Counted from the first letter of the stretch, positions 1 to 8,624 are shown. The stretch is DNA of 9,240 nucleotides from Desulfuromonas sp. (GCA_030145265.1 JAQYWA010000063.1:1-9240), one strand, 5' to 3'. Translations and numbers: made by a program. Notes: a model not told the origin generated them from the letters alone.

Positions 1-137
1 GGCAGGTCGAGGTCGACTGTCAGCGCCGGGTTCTCCGCGGCACGGTCGAGGGCCTGGATACCGACGGCGCACTGCTGGTGCGCACGGCCGATGGCGTGCA
101 AGAGAAAATCATGGCTGGCGACGTCAAGCCCCTGTGA
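1..137 (+). CDS. birA: Biotin--[acetyl-CoA-carboxylase] ligase BirA, C-terminal fragment
   Basis: Only the last 44 codons are in the window, in the frame that begins at position 3 and stops with TGA at 135-137. The visible peptide matches the small SH3-like C-terminal domain of BirA: a V-x-G-x-V-x-G-L-D segment, then DGALLVRTADG, then a final AGDVKPL. In the family this domain follows the catalytic biotinyl-AMP ligase core and helps bind ATP and the acceptor protein. BirA activates biotin and attaches it to the biotin carboxyl carrier protein. The next gene is coaX, a pairing that is frequent in bacteria and supports the call. No N-terminal DNA-binding domain can be assessed. The gene continues off the left edge; the fragment is short, so the assignment rests on domain-end similarity plus context. 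Confidence 0.8.
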   Translation, partial: QVEVDCQRRVLRGTVEGLDTDGALLVRTADGVQEKIMAGDVKPL

Positions 138-138
138 C

Positions 139-265
139 GATGGCGTCGCAAAAAGTCCGCCCAACTGCGTTACAGCGGTTTTTCAGGACTTCGACATACT
201 TGATGTATGCCTTCACCCCTGAAAAACCACTAAGCCTTGTTGGACGAAATTTTTGCTTAGCCATT
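139..265 (+). repeat. 127-bp palindromic intergenic repeat, copy 1
   Basis: This element begins 1 bp after the birA stop codon and fills most of the birA-coaX gap. Its ends are imperfect inverted repeats of the form GATGGC-N3-GCAAAAA: GATGGCGTCGCAAAAA at 139-154 and the complement of GATGGCTAAGCAAAAA at 250-265, with a mismatch at the last base. Inside are a perfect 11-bp pair (GGTTTTTCAGG at 177-187 with CCTGAAAAACC at 218-228) and a central CATAC (195-199)/GTATG (205-209) stem with a 5-base loop. The whole unit can fold into one long hairpin. A second copy in the opposite orientation lies at 3363-3489. It is probably a REP- or MITE-like non-autonomous element; no transposase is nearby. A 63-codon open frame across it has no ribosome binding site and is not called. 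Confidence 0.8.
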
Positions 266-329
266 TTAAGTGATGAGTGCGAAAGCATCTGTCGTGGCAA
301 TCTGTTATTTCTTCTGACTGGTTGAATTT

Positions 330-1115
<786 letters not shown>

Positions 1116-1224
1116 GGTTCGCTCGCAAAGGTTCGCCAACACATTGTCTGGCGGAGCATGGCGTAATAGTTTGCTGGGGATGTTCCCCGCGCTCGTTGTT
1201 TCCTAACGTCAATCCTTTTACTCT

Positions 1225-1242
1225 TTTCACCCTGAGGTGAAA
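1225..1242 (+). promoter_or_regulatory. Hairpin just upstream of the EF-G2 ribosome binding site
   Basis: A perfect 7-bp inverted repeat, TTTCACC (1225-1231) and GGTGAAA (1236-1242), encloses a CTGA loop. It ends 3 bases before the strong AAGGAGGAA Shine-Dalgarno sequence at 1246-1254, which lies 4 bases from the ATG at 1257 when counted from the end of AGGAGG. The position suits a structure that protects the 5' end of the transcript or affects ribosome loading, or an operator. No T-run follows, so it is not an intrinsic terminator. The role is inferred from position only. Confidence 0.4.
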
Positions 1243-1256
1243 TATAAGGAGGAATC

Positions 1257-3335
<2,079 letters not shown>

Positions 3336-3336
3336 C

Positions 3337-3352
3337 GCTTTCGCAAGAAAGC
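3337..3352 (+). other. GNRA-capped hairpin after the EF-G2 stop codon
   Basis: One base after the EF-G2 stop codon, GCTTTC (3337-3342) and GAAAGC (3347-3352) form a perfect 6-bp stem closed by the tetraloop GCAA, a GNRA loop. No uridine run follows (the next bases are AAAATGAC), so it does not look like a stand-alone intrinsic terminator. Together with the 127-bp palindrome 10 bases further on, it could stabilise the 3' end of the EF-G2 message. That function is inference. Confidence 0.45.
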
Positions 3353-3362
3353 AAAATGACCC

Positions 3363-3489
3363 GATGGCTAAGCAAAAAGCGCCAAATGCAAGGCGTGCAA
3401 TTTTCGAGGAATGAGGCGTACTCAGGTACGCCGCAGTGACGAGGACAATTGCAGCAACACCGCAGTTGGTGACTTTTTGCGACGCCATC
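3363..3489 (-). repeat. 127-bp palindromic intergenic repeat, copy 2 (inverted relative to copy 1)
   Basis: This copy lies between the EF-G2 gene and the SPOR gene. Its ends are GATGGC-TAA-GCAAAAA (3363-3378) and the complement of GATGGC-GTC-GCAAAAA (3474-3489). Compared with copy 1 the TAA and GTC ends are swapped, so the two elements point in opposite directions. Inside are TGCAATT (3396-3402)/AATTGCA (3447-3453) and a central GGCGTAC (3415-3421)/GTACGCC (3426-3432) stem with a TCAG loop. The length equals that of copy 1, and the terminal motif is shared, yet most interior bases differ while pairing is kept. It leaves 41 bp before the next gene, which carries the SPOR ribosome binding site. 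Confidence 0.8.
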
Positions 3490-3530
3490 AAGATTGACCT
3501 GCAGACTGCTTGAAGATGAGGTGATAAAAG

Positions 3531-4613
3531 ATGGCGGATGACGATGATGATTTCACTTTCGGGGACATTGGCGAAGATTTTGCCGATGACGACGGCTGGG
3601 GGGCGCGTGAAGATGAGGCCGGTGGTACGGGTGAGCCCGTCGAGGATTCCGATCTCGACCCCATAGCGCAGGGAGCGGTTCCGGCAGCCCCCCTGGATTC
3701 CGTCGAACCCGTTGGCGAGGAAAAACCGCCTGCCGCCGCAGTCGATGAACCCGCCGCCGAAAATGTCAGGCGCTCCCCGTCACGCATGGTGCTGTACGGC
3801 CTGCTGGTGGTGGTGCTATCCGCTGCCGGGTTCTATTACTTCACGACCAGCCCGTCTCCGCCGGCCGCTGGACAGCGGCCGGCGCCGGCCAAGCAGACCC
3901 TGGTCATGCCGGAGCGGCCGGAACCGTCCACCGCGACCGCCACGCCGGCGACTGAGCCGGTTTCGGTCGACCGCATGCCTGTGGTCGAAGCGAAGATCCC
4001 CAAGGGGACGCTACGTGAAGTCTTGCCGACCGAACCCCCTCCTGCTCCATTGGTCGTCGAGGCGAAACCTGCCGCTCCTGCGGTACCGGCCGTCGCCGTC
4101 AAAAGTCCGCCGCCGGCGGCCGCTGTGGTGAAAAAAACGGCGGCGAAAAAGCCGGTGGCGGCTGGCAAATATTCGATACAGGCCGGCGCCTTCGTCGATC
4201 ATGTCAACCGGGACGAGACCCTGGCGAAAATAAGCCAGCTCGGGTTTGAGGGAAAGGTGATTCCGGTCAAAAAAGTCATGCCGATGACCCGCCTGCTGAT
4301 CGGGGTCTATGCCGCGGATATGGCCAAGCAGAAAGCCAAGGAACTGGAGAAGACCATTCCCACCGTCTTTTACCTGCGCCGTGGCGACCAGTTGGCGGTT
4401 TACGCGGGATCCTTTTATGAAATCGACAAGGCCCGGGTCTTTGCCGATGGACTCTATAAGAATGGGGTCAAGGTCGAAGAAGAAAAGACCGAGGTTGAAT
4501 TGACCCTGTCGCGGCTCAGATTCGGCAGTTTTCCGGATCAGGCGACGGCGAAGCAAGCGGCGAAGCGGGCCCGGGCTGTCGGGCTTGAGGCAGATGTAGT
4601 TCGTAATCCTTGA
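3531..4613 (+). CDS. Inner-membrane protein with two tandem SPOR domains
   Basis: The 360-residue protein starts with a very acidic cytoplasmic tail (five Asp at 3-7, many more to residue 79). A single transmembrane helix follows at about 86-104 after a basic RRSPSR stretch, then a long Pro/Ala-rich linker (about 105-212), then two SPOR-type repeats. The first begins YSIQAGAF (214-221) and runs to about 283. The second begins LAVYAGSF (288-295), includes LRFGSF (329-334) and ends near 358. SPOR domains bind denuded glycan strands of septal peptidoglycan, so the protein probably acts at the division site, as DedD and FtsN do; exact partners cannot be told. The start is set by GAGGTGAT at 3518-3525. 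It is followed after 12 bases by the unknown helical protein, so the two are probably co-transcribed. The linker region carries GC-rich palindromes (3859-3884 and 4109-4120). Confidence 0.88.
   Translation: MADDDDDFTFGDIGEDFADDDGWGAREDEAGGTGEPVEDSDLDPIAQGAVPAAPLDSVEPVGEEKPPAAAVDEPAAENVRRSPSRMVLYGLLVVVLSAAGFYYFTTSPSPPAAGQRPAPAKQTLVMPERPEPSTATATPATEPVSVDRMPVVEAKIPKGTLREVLPTEPPPAPLVVEAKPAAPAVPAVAVKSPPPAAAVVKKTAAKKPVAAGKYSIQAGAFVDHVNRDETLAKISQLGFEGKVIPVKKVMPMTRLLIGVYAADMAKQKAKELEKTIPTVFYLRRGDQLAVYAGSFYEIDKARVFADGLYKNGVKVEEEKTEVELTLSRLRFGSFPDQATAKQAAKRARAVGLEADVVRNP
3859..3884 (+). repeat. Perfect 12-bp inverted repeat inside the SPOR gene
   Basis: CGCCGGCCGCTG (3859-3870) and CAGCGGCCGGCG (3873-3884) are exact reverse complements with a GA spacer. 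They lie in codons for the linker just after the transmembrane helix. In RNA this would form an 11-bp, almost all G-C stem with a 4-base loop. It may result only from Pro/Ala codon bias in GC-rich DNA, but such a stem could slow ribosomes just after the membrane helix is made. Confidence 0.6.
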
Positions 4614-4625
4614 TGAAGGCATTGC

Positions 4626-5603
4626 ATGAGCAGCAGTAAAACAGTACGTTTGATGGTGTCGCCCGAGGTGGCCCGGCTGGTCAAGGAGGCTTCCCGCGAG
4701 GAGCAATTGGCGGTGGTCCGTGGTGAAACCGACCTGTCGCTGAAAGAGCTGCTGACTGTCTTCCTGTTTCTCTTCCAGGTCGGCGACTCCGAACTGAAAA
4801 GAGCGGTCTCCGCAGCCCTGTCGGCCCTTGACAGCGGCGAACTGGTCGCCCTGGCGGCCGGAGAAGAACTCCATCCCAAGCATCTTGAGCTGATTGCCCG
4901 GGGGCGTCTGGATGACCCCCTGGTGATAGGCGCGCTGCTGAAAAATCCCGGGGTTGCCCCGGCTACCTTGAAAAATGTTGCCGCTCATTGTAATGGTGCG
5001 ATATTTGCTCTGATAGCTGGGTGCCGGCGATTGCTCGCTTCTCACCCGGAAATTGTCGAAGCGTTGACAGGCAATTCACGGACTGAGCCTGAGATTAAAC
5101 GGAAGTTCGGTCTGCTTGCTGAAGAACCGTCGGACGAGCTGGAAAGTGCCGAGGAGGTGGTCGAAGAGGAGGTGGTCGAAGAGGCGCATCTTTCCAAGTA
5201 CCAGATGTCCCTGGAATTGCCGGTTGCTGAAAAAATCAAGACCGCGTTGACCGGCGACAAGGAGTGGCGCAGTATTTTTATCAAGGACGCCAACAAGCTG
5301 GTCTCTTCGGCCGTACTGAAAAATCCGCGGATCACTGACGGTGAGGTGCTGGCCATCGCCAAAAGTAAAAGTTCCAGTGACGAACTGATCCGCCTGATCG
5401 TCATGAACAACGAGTGGATCAAAAACGCTGAAATCAAAAAAGCCCTGGTGGTGCATACCCGGACCCCTCTGCCCAAGGCTCTGCGCTTCATGAGCGTCCT
5501 TTCCGAAAAGGATCTCAAGGCGCTGGCCAAGAGCCGCGAGGTGTCCTCGGTGGTTGTCAACAATGCGCGGCGCATGCTGCAGGCTAGACAGAAGAAAAAG
5601 TAA
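4626..5603 (+). CDS. Predicted helical-repeat protein of unknown function
   Basis: I do not recognise a named family. The 325-residue protein is cytoplasmic-looking, with no signal peptide or clear membrane helix, although residues 43-51 are hydrophobic. It has two helical halves joined by a very acidic hinge (about 164-188) containing an EEVVE repeat. Each half carries a similar segment: GALLKNPGVAPATLKNVA (102-119) and SAVLKNPRITDGEVLAIA (228-245). This suggests alpha-helical hairpin repeats, as in HEAT-like solenoids, and a scaffold or binding role. The C-terminal half (about 190-325) is Lys-rich and ends RQKKK. It begins 12 bases after the SPOR gene with a modest GAAGG at 4615-4619, so it probably shares that transcript. 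A link to cell envelope or division is inference from this neighbour only. Confidence 0.8.
   Translation: MSSSKTVRLMVSPEVARLVKEASREEQLAVVRGETDLSLKELLTVFLFLFQVGDSELKRAVSAALSALDSGELVALAAGEELHPKHLELIARGRLDDPLVIGALLKNPGVAPATLKNVAAHCNGAIFALIAGCRRLLASHPEIVEALTGNSRTEPEIKRKFGLLAEEPSDELESAEEVVEEEVVEEAHLSKYQMSLELPVAEKIKTALTGDKEWRSIFIKDANKLVSSAVLKNPRITDGEVLAIAKSKSSSDELIRLIVMNNEWIKNAEIKKALVVHTRTPLPKALRFMSVLSEKDLKALAKSREVSSVVVNNARRMLQARQKKK
5151..5180 (+). repeat. Exact 15-bp tandem duplication in the hinge of the helical-repeat gene
   Basis: GAGGAGGTGGTCGAA occurs twice without interruption at 5151-5165 and 5166-5180. It keeps the reading frame and encodes EEVVE twice (residues 176-185). Identity at every base, including third positions, indicates a recent slippage duplication in an acidic linker that probably tolerates length changes. 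Confidence 0.85.
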
Positions 5604-5648
5604 CCATCAGATACCGGAGTCCCTCGGGCCCCGGAGCAGGAGATAAAG

Positions 5649-6104
5649 ATGCAGCAGGGAACAATTGTCGCGGTCTGTACCAGTCCGGGTAAGGGAGAAC
5701 GCAAGAAGGATGTCGGCAACGGCATGCTGGTGGAAAATTTCGGCCTCGAAGGGGATGGCCACGGCGGTGACTGGCATCGCCAGGTCAGCCTGCTGGCGAT
5801 GGAGAGCATCGACAAGATGCGCGCCGCCGGTCTCGATGTCGGCCCCGGAGACTTTGCTGAAAACCTGACTACCCGGGGCGTTGAACTCTATACCCTGCCT
5901 GTCGGCACCCGCTTGCAGATCGGTTCGAGCGCGCTGCTCGAGGTGACCCAGATCGGCAAGACCTGCCATACGCGGTGCGCCATCTACTACCAGACCGGCG
6001 ACTGCGTCATGCCCAAAGAAGGGGTATTCGCCAAGGTGCTCAAGGGCGGGCCGGTCCGGCACGATGACCCGCTCATCGTGATCGAAGCGGGGAGCGCAAA
6101 ATGA
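5649..6104 (+). CDS. MOSC domain-containing protein
   Basis: This 151-residue protein is a stand-alone MOSC domain, a beta-barrel fold found at the C-terminus of molybdenum-cofactor sulfurases and in small proteins such as YiiM. The family is thought to bind or transfer sulfur or molybdenum-cofactor groups through a conserved cysteine. Diagnostic stretches are GLEGDGHGG (32-40), HRQVSLLA (43-50), GPGDFAENLTT (65-75), VTQIGKTCHTRC (99-110) and GDCVMPKEGVFA (117-128). Cys106, Cys110 and Cys119 are candidate functional cysteines. The ATG at 5649 follows AGGAG at 5638-5642. Its stop overlaps the start of the Mog-type gene (ATGA at 6101-6104), which implies translational coupling and a shared role in molybdenum-cofactor synthesis or delivery. 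The exact substrate cannot be read from the sequence. Confidence 0.92.
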   Translation: MQQGTIVAVCTSPGKGERKKDVGNGMLVENFGLEGDGHGGDWHRQVSLLAMESIDKMRAAGLDVGPGDFAENLTTRGVELYTLPVGTRLQIGSSALLEVTQIGKTCHTRCAIYYQTGDCVMPKEGVFAKVLKGGPVRHDDPLIVIEAGSAK

Positions 6105-6595
6105 GCGGGAAGTTCACGATCGGAGTGCTGACTCTTTCGGACAAAGGGGCGAAGGGGGCACGCCAGGACGAGAGCGGAAAAATCCTGCAGGAGATGGTTG
6201 CCGGTCTGGGAGAGGTCGTTCGCTACCAGGTGATTCCCGATGACGTGGAGATGATCGTTTCGACCCTGGTCGACTGGGTCGATAAGGAGCAGCTTGACCT
6301 GATTTTGACCACCGGCGGCACCGGATTGACCGCCCGGGATATTACCCCCCAGGCGACGGCCCGGGTGCTCGACTACGAAATCCCCGGCATGGCCGAGGCG
6401 ATGCGCATGGCCAGTCTGGCCAAAACCCCCCATGCCATGTTGTCGCGGGCGCTGGCCGGGGTGCGGCGGCAGTCGATGATCATCAATCTTCCCGGCAGTC
6501 CCAAGGGGGCCCGCGAGAATCTCGAAGTGGTGCTGCCGGCCCTGGCACACGGACTGGCCAAGCTCAAGGGCGACCCGTCTGACTGCGCCAGGTGA
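6101..6595 (+). CDS. mog: MogA/MoaB family molybdenum cofactor biosynthesis protein
   Basis: The 164-residue protein has the MogA/MoaB fold signatures: LSDKG (12-16), PDD (46-48), LTTGGTGLTARDITPQA (69-85), PGMAEAMR (95-102), SRALAGVRRQ (115-124) and NLPGSPKGAREN (129-140). Mog-type enzymes adenylylate molybdopterin in preparation for molybdenum insertion. The TTGGTG...RD-TP pattern and the C-terminal PGSPKG loop resemble MogA/Cnx1G more than the E. coli MoaB type, which has a QAPEA-like motif, but these groups are often confused. Asp48 and Asp80 are candidate catalytic acids by position in the family. The start overlaps the MOSC gene by 4 bp. It is the last gene of the probable SPOR-to-Mog operon and is followed by a 327-bp repeat-rich gap. 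Confidence 0.93.
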   Translation: MSGKFTIGVLTLSDKGAKGARQDESGKILQEMVAGLGEVVRYQVIPDDVEMIVSTLVDWVDKEQLDLILTTGGTGLTARDITPQATARVLDYEIPGMAEAMRMASLAKTPHAMLSRALAGVRRQSMIINLPGSPKGARENLEVVLPALAHGLAKLKGDPSDCAR

Positions 6596-6603
6596 GAAGG
6601 GCA

Positions 6604-6918
6604 GTGATTGGTGATTGGCATGCCGCTACGAAATCGGGAACACCCAAGGGCTGATTTTAACGCAGAGCCGCAAGGACGCAGAGAACACCAGAAGCGGTTT
6701 TTTTGGTTAAATCCGTGTCTGGGGTTTTGACTGACCTTGCCTGGTTTTGAATCAACGGCGAAAACTTCTGGACAGGGAGCAAGTCTGATTTTCACGGATC
6801 AGGTAAAAGCTTTGGTCATCCGGTAAAGATAAACCTGGTTTTTCGCTTTCTCTGCGACTCTGCGTCATTGCTTTGAAATAATGACTGGTGACTAGGTTTT
6901 TACAAATTACAAATCACC
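6604..6918. repeat. Composite intergenic repeat with nested inverted arms
   Basis: The 327-bp gap between the convergent Mog and ZIP genes holds no credible gene but is highly structured. Short tandem motifs lie near both ends in the same direction: TGATTGG twice at 6605-6618 and TGACTGG/TGACTAG at 6882-6895. Inside, a purine-rich arm rich in ACGCAGAG (6659-6685) faces its approximate complement at 6847-6866 (CTCTGCGACTCTGCGTC). Nested within these, ATCCGTG (6711-6717) pairs exactly with CACGGAT (6793-6799). CGCAGAG-type arms of this kind recur in intergenic DNA of several environmental bacteria, as I recall; I cannot count copies here. The structure may serve as a bidirectional stop for the two convergent genes, though no classic T-tailed hairpin stands out. 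Confidence 0.65.
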
Positions 6919-6922
6919 GACT

Positions 6923-7699
6923 TTAATGCGCCAGCCAGCCGACGGCCACTGCGGTGAGAATCCCCCCGCACAGGGCCAGGCTTCCCTTGAGTCCGCGAAC
7001 CCGATGGGATTCGGGAATCAGGTCCGAGGCCGCGATGTAGATGAACGAACCGGCGGCCAGGGCCATGATGATGCCCAGAAAATCCGGGTCTAATTGGTGC
7101 AGCAGGGTATAGGAGCCGATCGCTCCGACCGGTGTGGCTACCGCCACCGCCGAGGTGAAGAGCATGGCCTTTGGTTTTTTGTAGCCGTAATGGAGCAGGA
7201 TCGAGAACATCGAGACGCCCGACGGGATTTTGTGGACGATGACCGCCAGTGCTGACAGCAGGCCGATCTGACCGTCGATCTGAAAGCCGGTGCCGATGAT
7301 GAGCCCGTCGATCAGGGAGTGCAGGCTCATGCCACAGAACGCGACAAACCCCATGGGGTGGGGGTTGGCACAGCAGGCGTCGTGGCTGTTGGGGACATCG
7401 ATGTGGCTGTGATGCAGCTGTTCGTGGTCCGAGTGGAACGGCAGGTGATGTTCGAGGAAATAGAAGACCACGAAAGCGGCCAACAGGTACTTGGTAGCGT
7501 ACGGAGTCAATTCCTGCGCTTCGGGAAGGATGTGCAGAAAACCGATGCCTAGCATGACGCCGGCCGAGTAGGAAATCAGGTTGGTCGAATTACGCCGGCT
7601 CCATTCTTCCCGGAACAGCAGCAGACCCATGCCGAGCAGGGTGGCTGCCGCGGCAAAAGCGGCAAAAAAGATCACGCTGGTCCAGTGATTTTCAATCAT
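6923..7699 (-). CDS. ZIP family divalent metal transporter
   Basis: This 258-residue membrane protein has about eight hydrophobic segments and the ZIP signature residues. GIGFLHILPEA (51-61) carries His56 and Glu60. HSLIDGL (127-133) is the core metal-binding helix, with His127 and Asp131. HKIPSG (156-161) is the next helix, and SDLIPE (225-230) lies in a late helix. ZIP proteins bring zinc, iron or related divalent ions into the cytoplasm. A long loop at about 84-114 is rich in His (84, 85, 89, 92, 96, 97, 99, 106, 114) plus Cys109-Cys110, a likely metal-sensing or capture loop. The start at 7699 is preferred over upstream frames because an AGGAG lies just before it on this strand and the N-terminus MIENHWTS leads straight into the first helix. 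It is divergent from the response regulator. Metal specificity is unknown. Confidence 0.93.
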   Translation of the reverse strand: MIENHWTSVIFFAAFAAAATLLGMGLLLFREEWSRRNSTNLISYSAGVMLGIGFLHILPEAQELTPYATKYLLAAFVVFYFLEHHLPFHSDHEQLHHSHIDVPNSHDACCANPHPMGFVAFCGMSLHSLIDGLIIGTGFQIDGQIGLLSALAVIVHKIPSGVSMFSILLHYGYKKPKAMLFTSAVAVATPVGAIGSYTLLHQLDPDFLGIIMALAAGSFIYIAASDLIPESHRVRGLKGSLALCGGILTAVAVGWLAH

Positions 7700-7728
7700 T
7701 TCAGGCTCCTGGGAAAATTGCTGGCAAG

Positions 7729-7734
7729 TATAAT
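7729..7734 (+). promoter_or_regulatory. Possible -10 element for the receiver-PilZ gene
   Basis: TATAAT matches the sigma-70 -10 consensus exactly and lies in the 105-bp gap between divergent genes, 71 bases before the start codon of the response regulator. No good -35 hexamer is seen 16-18 bases upstream (the region reads GCTCCTGG), and that stretch also carries the ZIP gene ribosome binding site. It is a weak candidate. Confidence 0.25.
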
Positions 7735-7804
7735 CAGGTTCTCCCGCCAAAACAAGGAAAGAAACCATTTAACCGGCCGGGCTGGCCGATATGTTCAGGA
7801 GAGA

Positions 7805-8524
7805 ATGGTGGCTGAAGACAAGATTCTGCTGGCTGACGATGTTGAATTATTTCTGGAGCTGGAAAAAACCTTTTTCCGGCGCGAGAACGTTGAACTGCTG
7901 GTGGCCCGTACCGGGCTGCAGGCCTTTGACCTGACCCTCGCCGAGCACCCGAAACTGGTGATGATGGATCTGTACATGCCGGAAATGGACGGGGATGAAG
8001 TCTGCCGGCGCATCCGGGCGACTCCCGAGATAGCCAAAACCCCGGTAATCATCGTCACTCAGGGGGGGCGCGATTCTGACCTGCAGCGCTGTCGTGAGGC
8101 GGGGTGTGACGACATTCTGCTCAAGCCGATCAATCGCCATCTTTTCGTGGCCACGGCCCGCAAGTTTCTGAGCGTGGTTGACCGCAGCACTCCGCGGGTC
8201 ATGGCCCAACTCCAAGTCCATTTCGGAGTAAATCCGCAGGTCTTGCTCACCGATTACTCGGTCAACCTCAGTACCGGCGGCGTGTTTCTCAAGACCGACA
8301 ACCCGCTTCCCCTGGATACGCCGCTGAGTCTCGAATTTTCTCTGCCCGATTTGACCTCGCCGATTCGCTGTCAGGGGCGGGTGGCCTGGGTGAACGCCGC
8401 GGAAAATGCAAGCAAGCCGCTGTTGCCGCCGGGCATGGGGGTTCAATTTCTCGATCTGTCGCTCGAGTTCATGTATGCGATTCGCGAGTTCATCAAGCAG
8501 CAGTGCCTGATGCCGAACTGGTGA
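7805..8524 (+). CDS. Response regulator with receiver and PilZ (c-di-GMP binding) domains
   Basis: The 239-residue protein joins an N-terminal receiver domain (about 5-123) to a C-terminal PilZ domain (about 127-235). The receiver has all key residues: acidic pair Asp11-Asp12, phospho-acceptor Asp55 in MMDLYMPEMDG, Thr85 and Lys107 (LKP). The PilZ part has RSTPR (127-131), fitting the RxxxR motif, and NLSTGG (154-159), fitting (D/N)xSxxG, so c-di-GMP binding is likely. It resembles the PilZ subtype abundant in Myxococcus and Geobacter (TIGR02266-like), with GVFLKTDNPLP and PPGMGVQFLDLS stretches. No DNA-binding or enzyme domain is present, so output is probably by protein contact. The ATG at 7805 is preceded closely by AGGAG (7797-7801); a GTG at 7808 is an alternative start. 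No histidine kinase is adjacent. Confidence 0.93.
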   Translation: MVAEDKILLADDVELFLELEKTFFRRENVELLVARTGLQAFDLTLAEHPKLVMMDLYMPEMDGDEVCRRIRATPEIAKTPVIIVTQGGRDSDLQRCREAGCDDILLKPINRHLFVATARKFLSVVDRSTPRVMAQLQVHFGVNPQVLLTDYSVNLSTGGVFLKTDNPLPLDTPLSLEFSLPDLTSPIRCQGRVAWVNAAENASKPLLPPGMGVQFLDLSLEFMYAIREFIKQQCLMPNW

Positions 8525-8551
8525 GATTGTTTTTGTCCTGATTTATTAAGA

Positions 8552-8577
8552 CTGGTGCGTGAGCGCCAGGCGTTTTT
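8552..8577 (+). terminator. Possible weak terminator hairpin after the receiver-PilZ gene
   Basis: CTGGTGC (8552-8558) pairs with GCGCCAG (8563-8569), including one G-T wobble, around a GTGA loop of the GNRA class. Three bases later comes a run of five T (8573-8577). It could be a weak first terminator before the stronger one at 8591-8624, or simply a 3' stabilising hairpin. Confidence 0.35.
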
Positions 8578-8590
8578 ATAACAGATTGCC

Positions 8591-8624
8591 AAGAGGGATC
8601 CCTGCAGGGGACCCCTCTTTTTTT
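8591..8624 (+). terminator. Intrinsic terminator of the receiver-PilZ gene
   Basis: AAGAGGG (8591-8597) pairs with CCCTCTT (8613-8619), and inside it TCCC (8599-8602) pairs with GGGA (8608-8611). The stem runs directly into seven T residues at 8618-8624. This is the clearest terminator in the window. It insulates nrfH from the upstream gene, so nrfH must have its own promoter in 8625-8813. Confidence 0.88.

Noticed and set aside
134..325. A 63-codon open frame between birA and coaX
   Set aside because: It runs through the palindromic repeat and has no ribosome binding site. Its start overlaps the birA stop region, and its opening residues merely translate the repeat end, as also happens in the second copy.
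1144..1169. Possible sigma-70 promoter TTGTCT...TAATAG before the EF-G2 gene
   Set aside because: The spacer is only 14 bases, too short for a normal promoter, and neither hexamer is strong.
4011..5045. A 344-codon open frame on the minus strand
   Set aside because: It is in codon register opposite the SPOR and helical-protein genes and spans their junction. It shows low-complexity shadow composition and no recognisable motif.
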